DNA of 64,000 nucleotides, taken from an uncultured Lachnospiraceae bacterium. GTDB lineage: Bacteria; Bacillota; Clostridia; Lachnospirales; Lachnospiraceae. Shown here piece by piece: positions 1-9,058 of this stretch; position 1 is the stretch's first letter; every line of letters starts with the position of its first letter. The translations under genes were made by a program, and so were the position numbers. The stretch lies in NCBI GenBank assembly GCA_946546945.1, contig CAMNOU010000010.1:37722-101721 (forward strand), given 5' to 3'. The notes under the pieces are model-generated. The model worked only from the letters and a program-made list of their open reading frames with translations, ran no database searches and was not told where the DNA came from.

Positions 1-50
1 AGCAGGTTAAGGGTATGATGTATAAAGTGTGAAAGCGAGGTAAACAAAAA

Positions 51-1259
51 ATGAATCGAATTGAAATGACGACACCGCTTGTTGAGATGGACGGTGATGA
101 AATGACCAGAATCCTCTGGAAGTACATCAAAGACGAGCTCCTTCTTCCGTATATTGATCTGAAGACAGAATATTACGATCTGGGACTGGTGCACAGAAAT
201 GAGACAGATGACCAGGTAACGATCGATTCTGCGAATGCCGCGAAGAAATACGGGGTTGCGGTCAAGTGTGCGACCATCACTCCGAACGCGGACCGTGTGA
301 AAGAATATCATCTGAAAAACATGTATAAAAGCCCGAATGGAACGATCCGGGCCATCCTGGACGGAACCGTCTTCCGCGCTCCGATTCAGGTAAAGGGGAT
401 CGAGCCCTGTGTCAGGAACTGGAAAAAACCGATCACGATTGCCCGTCACGCATACGGTGATGTGTATAAAGCCAGTGAGATGGTGATTCCGAAGCCCGGA
501 AAAGTGGAGCTTGTCTACACCGCGGAAGACGGCACGGAGACCAGGGTACCTGTTCATGAATTCAAAGGACCCGGCGTGGTACAGGGGCAGCACAACCTGA
601 ATCAGTCCATTGAGAGCTTTGCAAGAAGCTGCTTCAATTATGCCCTGGACACCAGACAGGATCTCTGGTTCTCTTCCAAGGATACGATATCCAAACAGTA
701 TGACCATACCTTCAAGGATATTTTCAGCGAAATCTATGAAAAAGAATATGAAAGTCGTTTCAAAGAAGCCGGTATTACATACTTCTATACGCTGATCGAT
801 GATGCGGTCGCCCGTGTCATGAAATCAGAGGGCGGTTTCATCTGGGCGTGCAAGAACTACGACGGGGATGTGATGAGTGACATGGTCTCATCCGCATGCG
901 GTTCTCTGGCAATGATGACTTCCGTTCTGGTTTCTCCGGCGGGCATCTATGAGTATGAAGCAGCGCACGGAACAGTCATGCGCCATTATTACAAACACCT
1001 TGCGGGAGAGGAGACATCGACGAATTCCGTGGCCACCATTTTTGCGTGGACAGGCGCGCTCAGGAAACGCGGAGAACTGGACGGTCTCGCCGATCTGGTG
1101 CGTTTTGCAGATCTTCTCGAGAAAGCCTGCATCGATACGATCGAATCCGGAAAAATGACAAAAGATCTGGCGCTGATTACCAATCTTGAGAATCCGGTCG
1201 TATTGAACAGTTTAGATTTTATAAAAGCAGTCCGCTCCACACTGGACACTCTTTTGTAA
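51..1259 (+). CDS. icd: NADP-dependent isocitrate dehydrogenase
   Basis: The 402-residue protein converts isocitrate to 2-oxoglutarate and CO2 with reduction of NADP in the cytosol, supplying 2-oxoglutarate and NADPH. The sequence is of the homodimeric eukaryote-like type rather than the E. coli type: [12 protein letters not shown] at about 72-83, the substrate loop SPNGTIR at 94-100, [10 protein letters not shown] at 131-140, and the metal-binding acidic stretch around [12 protein letters not shown]. The length is normal for the family and no residue looks lost. The ATG at 51 follows a modest AGGT ribosome site. The ABC-F gene starts 57 bases after the stop. The upstream promoter is outside or at the very edge of the window. 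Confidence 0.96.
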   Translation: MNRIEMTTPLVEMDGDEMTRILWKYIKDELLLPYIDLKTEYYDLGLVHRNETDDQVTIDSANAAKKYGVAVKCATITPNADRVKEYHLKNMYKSPNGTIRAILDGTVFRAPIQVKGIEPCVRNWKKPITIARHAYGDVYKASEMVIPKPGKVELVYTAEDGTETRVPVHEFKGPGVVQGQHNLNQSIESFARSCFNYALDTRQDLWFSSKDTISKQYDHTFKDIFSEIYEKEYESRFKEAGITYFYTLIDDAVARVMKSEGGFIWACKNYDGDVMSDMVSSACGSLAMMTSVLVSPAGIYEYEAAHGTVMRHYYKHLAGEETSTNSVATIFAWTGALRKRGELDGLADLVRFADLLEKACIDTIESGKMTKDLALITNLENPVVLNSLDFIKAVRSTLDTLL

Positions 1260-1316
1260 GAAAAGAATCCACTGCGGACTTTGCCGGATAAGAAAGTAAA
1301 AGATCAGGAGATAATT

Positions 1317-3236
1317 ATGGTTTTAGCATGCCGGGATATCAGTAAGTCTTTTGGAGAGGAATCCGTATTAAAGCGGGTTTCTTTCCATGTTGAGGAAAAT
1401 GAAAAGATTGCAATTGTCGGAATCAACGGGGCCGGAAAATCGACCCTGTTAAAAATCATTATGAACGAGCTCCCCGCGGATGAAGGAGATGTGATCATCG
1501 CGAAGGATAAGACCCTCGGTTATCTGGCACAGCATCAGGAAATTGACGCAAAAAACTCTATTTATGAAGAAGTCCTGGAGGGCAAGCGGGAAATCATCCG
1601 GATGGAAGAGCAGATTCAGCAGATGGAGAAGCAGATGCAGTCCGTTTCACCGGATCAGATGGAAGCGTTTATGGAAAAATATCATAAACTCCTGCATGAC
1701 TTTGAGGTCAGAGACGGATACGCATACCGCAGTGAGGTCAGCGGAGTATTAAAAGGTCTCGGATTTTCGGAAAATGAATTTGAAAAGCCCTGCATGGAAC
1801 TGTCCGGCGGGCAGAAGACCAGAGTATCCCTTGCGCGCCTGCTCGTATCCCATCCCGATATTATTCTTCTGGATGAGCCGACCAATCATCTGGATATTGA
1901 GTCGATCAGCTGGCTGGAGACCTTCCTGCTCAACTATAAAGGGGCGGTTGTCCTGGTCGCTCATGACCGGTATTTTCTGGACAGAGTGGTCACGAAGGTC
2001 GTAGAGATCAGCATGCACCGGTCCGCCGTTTACGAGGGGAACTATACAGAGTATGCCAAAAAGGCCGCCAAAGCGCGGGAGGAACGCCTGAAAGCCTGGT
2101 ACAACCAGCAGCAGGAAATCAAACATCAGGAAGCAGTCATTGAAAAGCTGAAATCCTTTAACCGTGAAAAATCCATCCGCCGCGCCGAAAGCCGTGAAAA
2201 ACAGCTGGCAAAGGTGGAAGTCCTGGAGCGGCCCGCAGAAGAAAACACAAAAATGCACATTACCCTTACCCCGTCCGTGATCAGCGGGAAGGATGTGCTT
2301 ATGGTAGAAGGATTGTCAAAATCCTTTGAAGACAAAGAATTATTCCGCGATATCAGCTTTGAAATCAAACGGGGCGAACGCGTAGCGCTGATCGGGCAGA
2401 ACGGGACGGGCAAGACGACGATTCTGAAGATCCTGAATCAGATGACAGATGCGGATGCCGGTACGTTCCGCCTCGGAACCAATGTCAGGATCGGATACTA
2501 TGATCAGGAACACCAGGTCCTGCATATGGACAAGACGCTGTTCGAGGAGATTTCCGATACCTATCCGGATCTGTCCAATACAAAGATCCGCAGTCTTCTC
2601 GCGGCCTTTCTGTTTACGGATGAGGATGTTTTCAAACGCGTCCGTGATCTGAGCGGAGGAGAACGCGGCCGCCTTTCCCTGGCAAAACTGATGCTTTCCG
2701 AGGCCAACTTCCTGATACTGGATGAGCCCACGAACCATCTGGATATTACCTCAAAGGAAATCCTGGAGTCGGCCCTCAACAGCTACGAGGGTACCGTTCT
2801 TTTTGTATCTCATGACCGATATTTTATCAATAAGACAGCGACCCGTATCCTGAATCTGACAGAGAAGCATCTGATCAGTTATATCGGCAATTATGATTAC
2901 TATCTGGAGAAAAAAGAAGTCAATGAGCGGGCGGTTCTGAGCCCAGACAGCCGGACGGACATCGAGGAATCCCCGAAGACGGATTCGGCTGGAAAAGCCG
3001 ACTGGAAGGCGCAGAAAGAAAAACAGGCGCAGCAGCGCAAACTGCAGAATAAGATCCGGCGCATCGAAGAGAAAATCGACGAGCTGGAAACGCGGCTGGG
3101 AGAGATCGATGAAGAGTTCGGACGGCCGGAGGTCGCTGTGAATTCCGCGCGGTTAAATGAACTTCACGCAGAACAGGTCACGATCCGGGAGGAACTCGAT
3201 GAACTGTATCAGGAATGGGAAGAACTTTCGGATTGA
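1317..3236 (+). CDS. ABC-F family ATPase (YdiF/Uup-like)
   Basis: Soluble protein of about 639 residues with two fused ATP-binding cassettes and no membrane segment. ABC-F proteins act on the ribosome in translation or in relief of stalling; antibiotic protection is possible but not shown. The first cassette has GINGAGKST, signature LSGGQKTRVSLARLL and LLDEPTNHLD. The second has GQNGTGKTT, LSGGERGRLSLAKLM and ILDEPTNHLD. The linker between cassettes is rich in charged residues and the C-terminus is a coiled coil. The ATG at 1317 is preferred over an upstream TTG because CAGGAG sits just before it. In Bacillus subtilis the homologue ydiF also lies upstream of rex, supporting a YdiF-type assignment. 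Confidence 0.92.
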   Translation: MVLACRDISKSFGEESVLKRVSFHVEENEKIAIVGINGAGKSTLLKIIMNELPADEGDVIIAKDKTLGYLAQHQEIDAKNSIYEEVLEGKREIIRMEEQIQQMEKQMQSVSPDQMEAFMEKYHKLLHDFEVRDGYAYRSEVSGVLKGLGFSENEFEKPCMELSGGQKTRVSLARLLVSHPDIILLDEPTNHLDIESISWLETFLLNYKGAVVLVAHDRYFLDRVVTKVVEISMHRSAVYEGNYTEYAKKAAKAREERLKAWYNQQQEIKHQEAVIEKLKSFNREKSIRRAESREKQLAKVEVLERPAEENTKMHITLTPSVISGKDVLMVEGLSKSFEDKELFRDISFEIKRGERVALIGQNGTGKTTILKILNQMTDADAGTFRLGTNVRIGYYDQEHQVLHMDKTLFEEISDTYPDLSNTKIRSLLAAFLFTDEDVFKRVRDLSGGERGRLSLAKLMLSEANFLILDEPTNHLDITSKEILESALNSYEGTVLFVSHDRYFINKTATRILNLTEKHLISYIGNYDYYLEKKEVNERAVLSPDSRTDIEESPKTDSAGKADWKAQKEKQAQQRKLQNKIRRIEEKIDELETRLGEIDEEFGRPEVAVNSARLNELHAEQVTIREELDELYQEWEELSD

Positions 3237-3243
3237 CAATTAA

Positions 3244-3273
3244 TTGACAAAAAGCGGCCATATTGAGTATAAT
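3244..3273 (+). promoter_or_regulatory. Sigma-A promoter for rex
   Basis: TTGACA at 3244-3249 and TATAAT at 3268-3273 are both perfect consensus boxes separated by 18 bases, just after the ABC-F stop codon. Transcription would start near 3280, leaving a short leader before rex. Confidence 0.8.
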
Positions 3274-3326
3274 AAAGAAAAGGCTGAGGATACGGTTAGA
3301 ACAGTCTTTTAAAGGGAGTGAAAAAA

Positions 3327-3971
3327 GTGCAGAAAGATATATCACAGGCGGTGATCCGTCGGATGCCGCGCTATTACCGATATCTCGGAGAATTGCTGGA
3401 TGAGAATGTGGAACGCATCTCATCGAATGAACTGAGTGTACGCATGAAAGTAACAGCCTCTCAGATCCGGCAGGACCTGAATAATTTCGGCGGATTCGGG
3501 CAGCAGGGGTACGGATACAATGTACAGTATCTCTATGATGAGATCGGAAAGATACTCGGACTTGACAGAAGACACAATATTATCGTTCTTGGAGCCGGAA
3601 ACATGGGACAGGCTCTGGCAAAATATGTCAAGTTTGAAAAACGCGGATTTGTCATTCGCGCTCTTTTTGATGTAAATCCGAAGCTGACAGACACCTCGAT
3701 CCGCGGCATCCCGGTTTACAACATCCGGGAACTTGCGTCCTATGTCCGATCCAACAGGGTAGATATTGCAGTTCTGGCACTCCCGAAGGAAAACGCTGCG
3801 GAAGCAGCGAAACAGCTGGTAGATCTGGGAATCAAAGCAATCTGGAACTTTGCGCATCTGGATCTGGACGTGCCGGATGATGTGGTAGTGGAAAATGTAC
3901 ATCTGTCCGACAGCCTGATGCAATTGTCCTATAATATTGTCAGGCGCAAAAGTGAGAAGAAAAACAATTGA
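3327..3971 (+). CDS. rex: Redox-sensing transcriptional repressor Rex
   Basis: Rex binds DNA when NAD+ is high and releases it when NADH rises, controlling fermentation and respiration genes. The protein (about 214 residues) has an N-terminal winged helix (ISQAVIRRMPRYYRYL, then SSNELSVRMKVTASQIRQDL) and a Rossmann domain with IIVLGAGNMGQAL for the nucleotide. The GTG at 3327 is chosen because GGGAG lies about eight bases upstream; a GTG at 3318 would overlap that site. It has its own promoter and a terminator follows, so it appears to be monocistronic. Confidence 0.95.
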   Translation: MQKDISQAVIRRMPRYYRYLGELLDENVERISSNELSVRMKVTASQIRQDLNNFGGFGQQGYGYNVQYLYDEIGKILGLDRRHNIIVLGAGNMGQALAKYVKFEKRGFVIRALFDVNPKLTDTSIRGIPVYNIRELASYVRSNRVDIAVLALPKENAAEAAKQLVDLGIKAIWNFAHLDLDVPDDVVVENVHLSDSLMQLSYNIVRRKSEKKNN

Positions 3972-3984
3972 TGTTTCACATCGG

Positions 3985-4013
3985 CAGGGCTCTTTCAAAG
4001 AGTCCTGTTTTCT
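3985..4013 (+). terminator. Terminator after rex
   Basis: A nine-pair stem (CAGGGCTCT with AGAGTCCTG, one G-T pair, five-base loop) is followed by TTTTCT. It lies 14 bases after the rex stop. Confidence 0.75.
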
Positions 4014-4014
4014 A

Positions 4015-4032
4015 ATGTCATAGGAAATCGCG
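4015..4032 (+). repeat. 18-bp dispersed repeat, copy 1
   Basis: ATGTCATAGGAAATCGCG here is identical to 10587-10604, where it forms half of a large perfect palindrome. Here the second arm is absent (the sequence goes on with CTAGG), so this looks like a truncated copy of the same element. Confidence 0.7.
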
Positions 4033-4055
4033 CTAGGAAAAACAGGAGGTAGGAT

Positions 4056-5549
4056 ATGTACGAACTGCTTGACAGTGCTTCCATGAAGCAGTGTGACATA
4101 AAAACAATGGAACATTTCGGTATGGTTTCTGCAGTCCTGATGGAGCGGGCAGCCCTGAGCACCGCGGATGAAATCATATGTGAAAAACCGGACACGAATA
4201 CACGGGTCCTGATTGCCTGCGGAACCGGCAATAACGGAGGAGACGGGATCGCAATCGCCCGGCTTTTGCATCTGAAAGGATACCCGGTCACCATTTTGTT
4301 TTGCGGGAAAAAGGAAAAATGCAGTGTGGAAGCTGCACGGCAGCTGAGGATCGCAGAAAATTACGGGGTTCCCATTACATCAGAGATTCCGGATGAGAAG
4401 GAAGAGTACGGCGTGATCGTGGATGCTCTGTTCGGCATCGGCCTGGACCGTCCCGTTGGAGGCATCTATCAGACAGTAATCGAAGCGCTCAATCAGAGGA
4501 AAGGCTGGAAAGTGGCTGTGGATATCTCATCGGGAATCAGTGCAGACACCGGCGCTGTCATGGGAACTGCTTTCCTGGCAGATCTGACCGTGACCTTTGG
4601 GTTTGCAAAAATCGGTCAGCTTTTATATCCGGGCGCCGCATACACAGGAAAGCTGGAAGTAAAAGAGATTGGCATCGACAGGCACAGTCTTCCGGACAGA
4701 AAGAGGATCGTGCGCGTGCCGGAAAAAGAAGATCTTAAGCTCCTGGTTCCGAGAAAGGACCATTCCAATAAAGGCACCTACGGGAAAATACTCCTGTTTT
4801 GCGGGTCGCAGAATATGGCAGGAGCGGCTGTTTTCTGCGCAAAGGCCGCCTATCGCTGCGGAGCCGGCCTGGTCAAAGCGGTGATTCCGGAAGCAAACCG
4901 GCAGATCATGCAGACGCTCGTGCCGGAAGCCATCCTGGCATCCCGGGAGCCGGATGCAGAGATAGACAGTTTCGTAAAAGACCAGATCCCCTGGGCGGAT
5001 GCCATTGTGCTGGGACCGGGACTCGGCACGTCAGAACAGGCCGGGCAGCTGGTGCGTTCCGTGCTTGCATCGGCCGAAGTGCCCTGTGTCATCGATGCGG
5101 ACGCACTCAATATCCTGGCCATGCATCCGGACTGGTTTTCTCTGAAAAAAGCCCCCTGGCTCCTGACTCCGCATCCCGGAGAGATGTCCCGGCTGACACA
5201 GAAGAGCATCGGCGGGATACAAAAAGATCTGATAGAGGTTGCATCTGCATTTGCAAACAGGTATGATGTAATTACTGTGCTGAAAGACGCGCATACCGTG
5301 ACGGCTGCCGGTCCGGATGAGATTTATATCAATGTGACCGGGAATCATGGCATGGCTGCAGGCGGATCCGGAGATGCGCTGAGCGGCATCATCGGGGCAC
5401 TTCTCGGACAGGGAAACGAACCGGTACAGGCAGCGTTTCTGGGCGTTATGATCCACGGAATGGCCGGAGATCTTGCCGCAGAGCAGACCGGGAAAAGCGC
5501 ACTGATGGCTTCCGACCTGATCGAAGGTCTGTGCAGGGTACTCCCTTAA
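4056..5549 (+). CDS. nnr: Bifunctional NAD(P)HX epimerase/dehydratase
   Basis: This enzyme repairs hydrated NADH and NADPH. The N-terminal half (about 1-210, YjeF_N fold) epimerises the hydrate, with GTGNNGGDG as the characteristic loop. The C-terminal half (about 230-497) is the ADP-dependent dehydratase of the ribokinase-like fold, with HPGEMSRL and the NHGMAAGGSGDALSG anion-hole/catalytic motif. The length of 497 residues fits the fused bacterial form. The ATG follows AGGAGG. The alanine racemase gene starts shortly after, so the two are probably co-transcribed. Confidence 0.94.
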   Translation: MYELLDSASMKQCDIKTMEHFGMVSAVLMERAALSTADEIICEKPDTNTRVLIACGTGNNGGDGIAIARLLHLKGYPVTILFCGKKEKCSVEAARQLRIAENYGVPITSEIPDEKEEYGVIVDALFGIGLDRPVGGIYQTVIEALNQRKGWKVAVDISSGISADTGAVMGTAFLADLTVTFGFAKIGQLLYPGAAYTGKLEVKEIGIDRHSLPDRKRIVRVPEKEDLKLLVPRKDHSNKGTYGKILLFCGSQNMAGAAVFCAKAAYRCGAGLVKAVIPEANRQIMQTLVPEAILASREPDAEIDSFVKDQIPWADAIVLGPGLGTSEQAGQLVRSVLASAEVPCVIDADALNILAMHPDWFSLKKAPWLLTPHPGEMSRLTQKSIGGIQKDLIEVASAFANRYDVITVLKDAHTVTAAGPDEIYINVTGNHGMAAGGSGDALSGIIGALLGQGNEPVQAAFLGVMIHGMAGDLAAEQTGKSALMASDLIEGLCRVLP

Positions 5550-5605
5550 GGCGCCGGCGTCTTCTCTCAGTGGGGGAAAAACAGATACTGGAAATGGAGA
5601 TTATG

Positions 5606-6790
5606 ATGAAAAAACACAGCAGAGTTTGCGCTGAAATAAGTCTTGACAATTTTGAACATAATCTGGATGAAATCAAAAAACTGATTGCACCGGGGACAAA
5701 GGTCGCTGCCGTTATAAAAACAGATGCCTATGGACATGGCGCTGTCTCCCTGGCGCATATTCTGGAAACGCGCAGCGAGATCTGGGGATATGCGGTCGCC
5801 ACGATCGAGGAAGCAGTGGAGCTGCGTGATGCCGGAATCAAAAAACCTGTTCTGATCCTGGGGTATACCTTCCCCGAAGATCATTCTGAAATCGTGCGGC
5901 TGGGGATCCGGCCGGCGGTCTTCTCCATGGAAGCCGCCATGGCTTTGTCAGCGGAAGCGTGCAGACAGAACAGGGATGTCCGTATCCACATCAAACTGGA
6001 TACCGGCATGAGCAGAATCGGATTTCAGGCCACGGAAGAAACCGCCGAAACAATTGTTCAGATTGCGAAGCTTCCGCATATGATAATAGAGGGCATTTTT
6101 ACACATTTTGCAAAAGCGGACGAAATAGATAAATCCTTTACAAGACAGCAGGCGGCCGCATTTTTTCAGATGGATGCATGGCTGAAGGAGCGGGGAATCT
6201 CTATCCCTATCCGCCACATATCCAACAGTGCCGGAATCATTGATCTTCCGGAGTATAATCTGGATATGGTGCGCGCCGGAATCATCCTGTACGGCCTGTG
6301 GCCTTCGGACGAAGTCTGTAAGGAACGGATCGACCTAAAGCCGCTCATGACCATCAGGAGTCATGTCGTCCATGTGAAGGAACTCGGCGACGGAAGGTGC
6401 ATCAGCTATGGCGGCACCTATCAGGTGAAGGGCACAAGAATCATTGCCACCATTCCCGTCGGATATGGAGACGGTTATCCGCGGGCACTCTCCAATAAAG
6501 GGTATGTGCTCATTCACGGTCAGAAAGCGCCGGTCTGCGGCCGTATCTGCATGGATCAGTTCATGGTCGATGTCACCGGCATCGGGAATGTGAAGGTCGG
6601 CGACGAAGTTGTTCTGATCGGGACGCAGGGAGAGCGCACCATCACGATCGAGGAGGCCGGAGAGATGGCGGGAAGATTCAATTATGAATTTGCCTGTGAC
6701 CTGGGGAAACGCATCCCGCGCGTATCCGTCAAAAAGGAAGAAACAGTCGCACAGATTTCATTTCCGAAGAAACGGGAAAAAGCAGATTGA
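5606..6790 (+). CDS. alr: Alanine racemase
   Basis: PLP-dependent enzyme that makes D-alanine for peptidoglycan. With the start at 5606 (394 residues) the PLP lysine is K38 in AAVIKTDAYGHG. The second catalytic region is SYGGTYQ, and RICMDQFMVDVT lies near the C-terminal barrel-to-strand domain. Two adjacent ATG codons (5603, 5606) follow GGAG at 5596-5599; the second has the better spacing. An in-frame GTG far upstream overlaps nnr and has no ribosome site. The gene sits directly upstream of a mazF-like gene, as alr does in many Firmicutes. Confidence 0.95.
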   Translation: MKKHSRVCAEISLDNFEHNLDEIKKLIAPGTKVAAVIKTDAYGHGAVSLAHILETRSEIWGYAVATIEEAVELRDAGIKKPVLILGYTFPEDHSEIVRLGIRPAVFSMEAAMALSAEACRQNRDVRIHIKLDTGMSRIGFQATEETAETIVQIAKLPHMIIEGIFTHFAKADEIDKSFTRQQAAAFFQMDAWLKERGISIPIRHISNSAGIIDLPEYNLDMVRAGIILYGLWPSDEVCKERIDLKPLMTIRSHVVHVKELGDGRCISYGGTYQVKGTRIIATIPVGYGDGYPRALSNKGYVLIHGQKAPVCGRICMDQFMVDVTGIGNVKVGDEVVLIGTQGERTITIEEAGEMAGRFNYEFACDLGKRIPRVSVKKEETVAQISFPKKREKAD

Positions 6791-6882
6791 TCTTTACGGA
6801 TCTGATCTTCGATGAAGTGTGAATATACGTTTGAAAAACAGGGAATAATCAGGAAAATACCTGAAAACGGAGCGTGTTTTTT

Positions 6883-7230
6883 ATGCTGATTCGAAGAGGA
6901 GATATTTATTATGCGGATTTGAGACCGGTCGTAGGATCGGAGCAGGGAGGGGTGCGTCCGGTGCTGATCATTCAGAATGATGTGGGCAACCGGCACAGCC
7001 CGACCGTCATCTGCGCGGCAGTCACTTCCCGCATGAACAAGGCAAAACTGCCGACGCATATTGAATTGAGCGCAGCGAAATACCATATGATCAAAGACTC
7101 GGTCATATTGCTGGAACAGCTGCGCACCATCGACAAAATCCGGCTGAAAGAAAAAATCTGCCACCTGGACGGAGAAATCATGAACAGGGTCAGCCGGGCA
7201 CTTCAGATTAGTCTGGATTTACATACATAG
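6883..7230 (+). CDS. mazF: MazF/EndoA-type endoribonuclease toxin, no antitoxin visible
   Basis: A 115-residue PemK/MazF protein that in this family cleaves mRNA at short sequence-specific sites. Hallmarks are [10 protein letters not shown] at the start, [16 protein letters not shown], and the C-terminal [17 protein letters not shown], very close in style to Bacillus subtilis EndoA. In Bacillus a ribbon-helix-helix antitoxin gene lies between alr and endoA; here the 92-base gap between alr and mazF is too short for one and shows no ORF. The ATG at 6883 is preferred over a GTG at 6874. A promoter for the next gene begins right after the stop. Confidence 0.92.
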   Translation: MLIRRGDIYYADLRPVVGSEQGGVRPVLIIQNDVGNRHSPTVICAAVTSRMNKAKLPTHIELSAAKYHMIKDSVILLEQLRTIDKIRLKEKICHLDGEIMNRVSRALQISLDLHT

Positions 7231-7232
7231 CC

Positions 7233-7261
7233 TTGACTAATCGATAAGGAAATGCTACGAT
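7233..7261 (+). promoter_or_regulatory. Promoter for the CBS-domain gene
   Basis: TTGACT at 7233-7238 and TACGAT at 7256-7261 are separated by 17 bases, immediately after the mazF stop. The mRNA would start near 7268. Confidence 0.65.
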
Positions 7262-7312
7262 TTAGTATCATATCATCCAAATGAAAAGGAGGCCGTATAA
7301 AGGATTTTCAGA

Positions 7313-8182
7313 ATGGGACTGAAGCGATTTTTTGGCTTGGGAAAGACAGCAGCTTCCGAGGACGTGACGGAAGAAGAAATAAAATCCATGGTCAATGAGG
7401 GCCATGAACAGGGCATTTTCAAAGAGAGTGAAGCAGAGATGATCAACAACATCTTTACTCTCGATGAGAAGGAAGCCCACGACATCATGACGCACCGGAA
7501 GAATATTGAAGCAGTGGAGAGCACCGCCACGCTCCGTGAATTTCTGGAGTTTATCGGTGACAAGAGTTATTCGCGCTATCCGGTATATACAGAGGATATT
7601 GACAACATCATCGGCGTCATACATATCAAGGATGTCCTGAGCCTTATGCTCAGGCAGGATGTACTGGATGTCGCGATCAGCAGCATCGACAATCTCGTGC
7701 GTCCGGTACCTTTCATACCGGAGACACGCAATATTGATGTGCTGATCAAGAATATGCAGATCCAGAAGACACACATGGTCATCGTTGTGGATGAGTACGG
7801 TCAGACGGCCGGTCTGGTCACGATGGAGGATATCCTCGAAGAAATCGTCGGAAACATTATGGACGAGCATGACAAAGAGGAACCCGTGATTGTCCCGCAG
7901 GGGGACGGCTCCTGGGTCATGGACGGCATCGCAGATCTGGATGAGGTGCTGGAACTGCTTGGCATTGAACCGGATGAGGAGCTGGAGGAATTTGATACGC
8001 TCAACGGCCTGATCATTTCAAAGATCGACAAGATACCGTCTGACGGAGAGACCTTCTGCATCAGCGCCTACGGGTACCGGTTCAACGTCTTATCCGTGGA
8101 AAACAAGATGATCCGTTCGGTCCATGTGGAAAAAGAAGACGAAAGCGATACCGAAAACGTGAACTTGTCAGAAACGGTGTAA
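7313..8182 (+). CDS. CBS-pair/CorC-HlyC domain protein
   Basis: A 289-residue protein with two CBS modules (roughly 65-190, including DIMTHRKNIEAV and THMVIVVDEYGQTAGLVTMEDILEEIVG) and a C-terminal CorC_HlyC domain (about 205-275). The N-terminal DUF21 membrane domain of full-length hemolysin C-like transporters is absent, so this is the short soluble CorC form. CorC-type proteins are linked to magnesium/cobalt efflux; the ligand here is not evident. AAGGAGG lies rather far (about 20 bases) from the ATG. Confidence 0.85.
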   Translation: MGLKRFFGLGKTAASEDVTEEEIKSMVNEGHEQGIFKESEAEMINNIFTLDEKEAHDIMTHRKNIEAVESTATLREFLEFIGDKSYSRYPVYTEDIDNIIGVIHIKDVLSLMLRQDVLDVAISSIDNLVRPVPFIPETRNIDVLIKNMQIQKTHMVIVVDEYGQTAGLVTMEDILEEIVGNIMDEHDKEEPVIVPQGDGSWVMDGIADLDEVLELLGIEPDEELEEFDTLNGLIISKIDKIPSDGETFCISAYGYRFNVLSVENKMIRSVHVEKEDESDTENVNLSETV

Positions 8183-8235
8183 CATGATAAGATTATAAAT
8201 AATTGACAAAAGAAACAGTAAGAAGGGAAAGAATT

Positions 8236-8964
8236 ATGTCAGGACATTCAAAATTTGCGAATATTAAGCATAAAAAGGAGAAAAACGATGCGGCAAGGGG
8301 CAAGATCTTTACCGTCATCGGACGTGAGATCGCGGTTGCAGTAAAAGAGGGCGGCCCGGATCCCGCGAACAACAGCAAGCTGCGCGATGTGATCGCCAAG
8401 GCGAAGGCGAACAATATGCCGAATGATACGATCGAGCGCGGTATTAAAAAGGCCGCGGGAGACGTGAATTCCGTCAACTATGTATCTGCTACCTATGAGG
8501 GATACGGTCCGAACGGAACGGCCATTATCGTAGATACGCTTACCGACAACAAGAACCGGACCGCAGCGAATGTCAGAAACGCATTTACCAAAGGAAAGGG
8601 CAATATCGGAACACAGGGATGTGTTTCTTTTATGTTTGACCGCAAGGGCCAGATCATTATCGACAAGGAAGAGTGCGATATGGATCCGGATGATCTGATG
8701 ATGACCGCACTCGATGTCGGAGCTGAGGATTTCAGCGAGGAAGACGACAGCTTTGAGATCATTACCGATCCGGACTCCTTCAGCGAGGTAAGACAGGCTC
8801 TTGAGGACGCCGGTATTCCGATGGCAAGTGCAGAGGTGACGATGATTCCGCAGAACTATGTAGAACTGACGGACGAGCAGGATATCACGAATATCAACAG
8901 GATCCTTGATCTGCTGGATGAAGATGATGACGTGCAGCAGGTTTATCATAACTGGTCTGAGTAG
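8236..8964 (+). CDS. yebC: YebC/PmpR family protein
   Basis: A 242-residue member of the YebC family, which includes DNA-binding regulators and translation factors that relieve ribosome stalling at proline runs. The start [26 protein letters not shown] is diagnostic, as is [19 protein letters not shown] in the middle. The ATG at 8236 is used, since GAAGGGAAAG precedes it and the family begins with MSGHSKW/F. Two hairpins lie between it and glgA. Confidence 0.94.
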   Translation: MSGHSKFANIKHKKEKNDAARGKIFTVIGREIAVAVKEGGPDPANNSKLRDVIAKAKANNMPNDTIERGIKKAAGDVNSVNYVSATYEGYGPNGTAIIVDTLTDNKNRTAANVRNAFTKGKGNIGTQGCVSFMFDRKGQIIIDKEECDMDPDDLMMTALDVGAEDFSEEDDSFEIITDPDSFSEVRQALEDAGIPMASAEVTMIPQNYVELTDEQDITNINRILDLLDEDDDVQQVYHNWSE

Positions 8965-8974
8965 GAACAGGGAT

Positions 8975-9023
8975 GTATCAGTGGGAGTACAATCTCCCAT
9001 CTGATACTCGCAGGCGCGAGTAT
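8975..9023 (+). other. Two consecutive stem-loops between yebC and glgA
   Basis: The first stem pairs GTATCAG(T)GGGAG with CTCCC(AT)CTGATAC across a six-base loop (8975-9007). The second pairs ATACTCGC with GCGAGTAT across AGGC (9004-9023). They overlap by a few bases, so only one can form fully. Neither is followed by a T run, so termination is uncertain; they could instead control glgA expression. Confidence 0.5.
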
Positions 9024-9058
9024 TGAATGATTATAAAAAGAGGGAGAGGGTTACCGTC

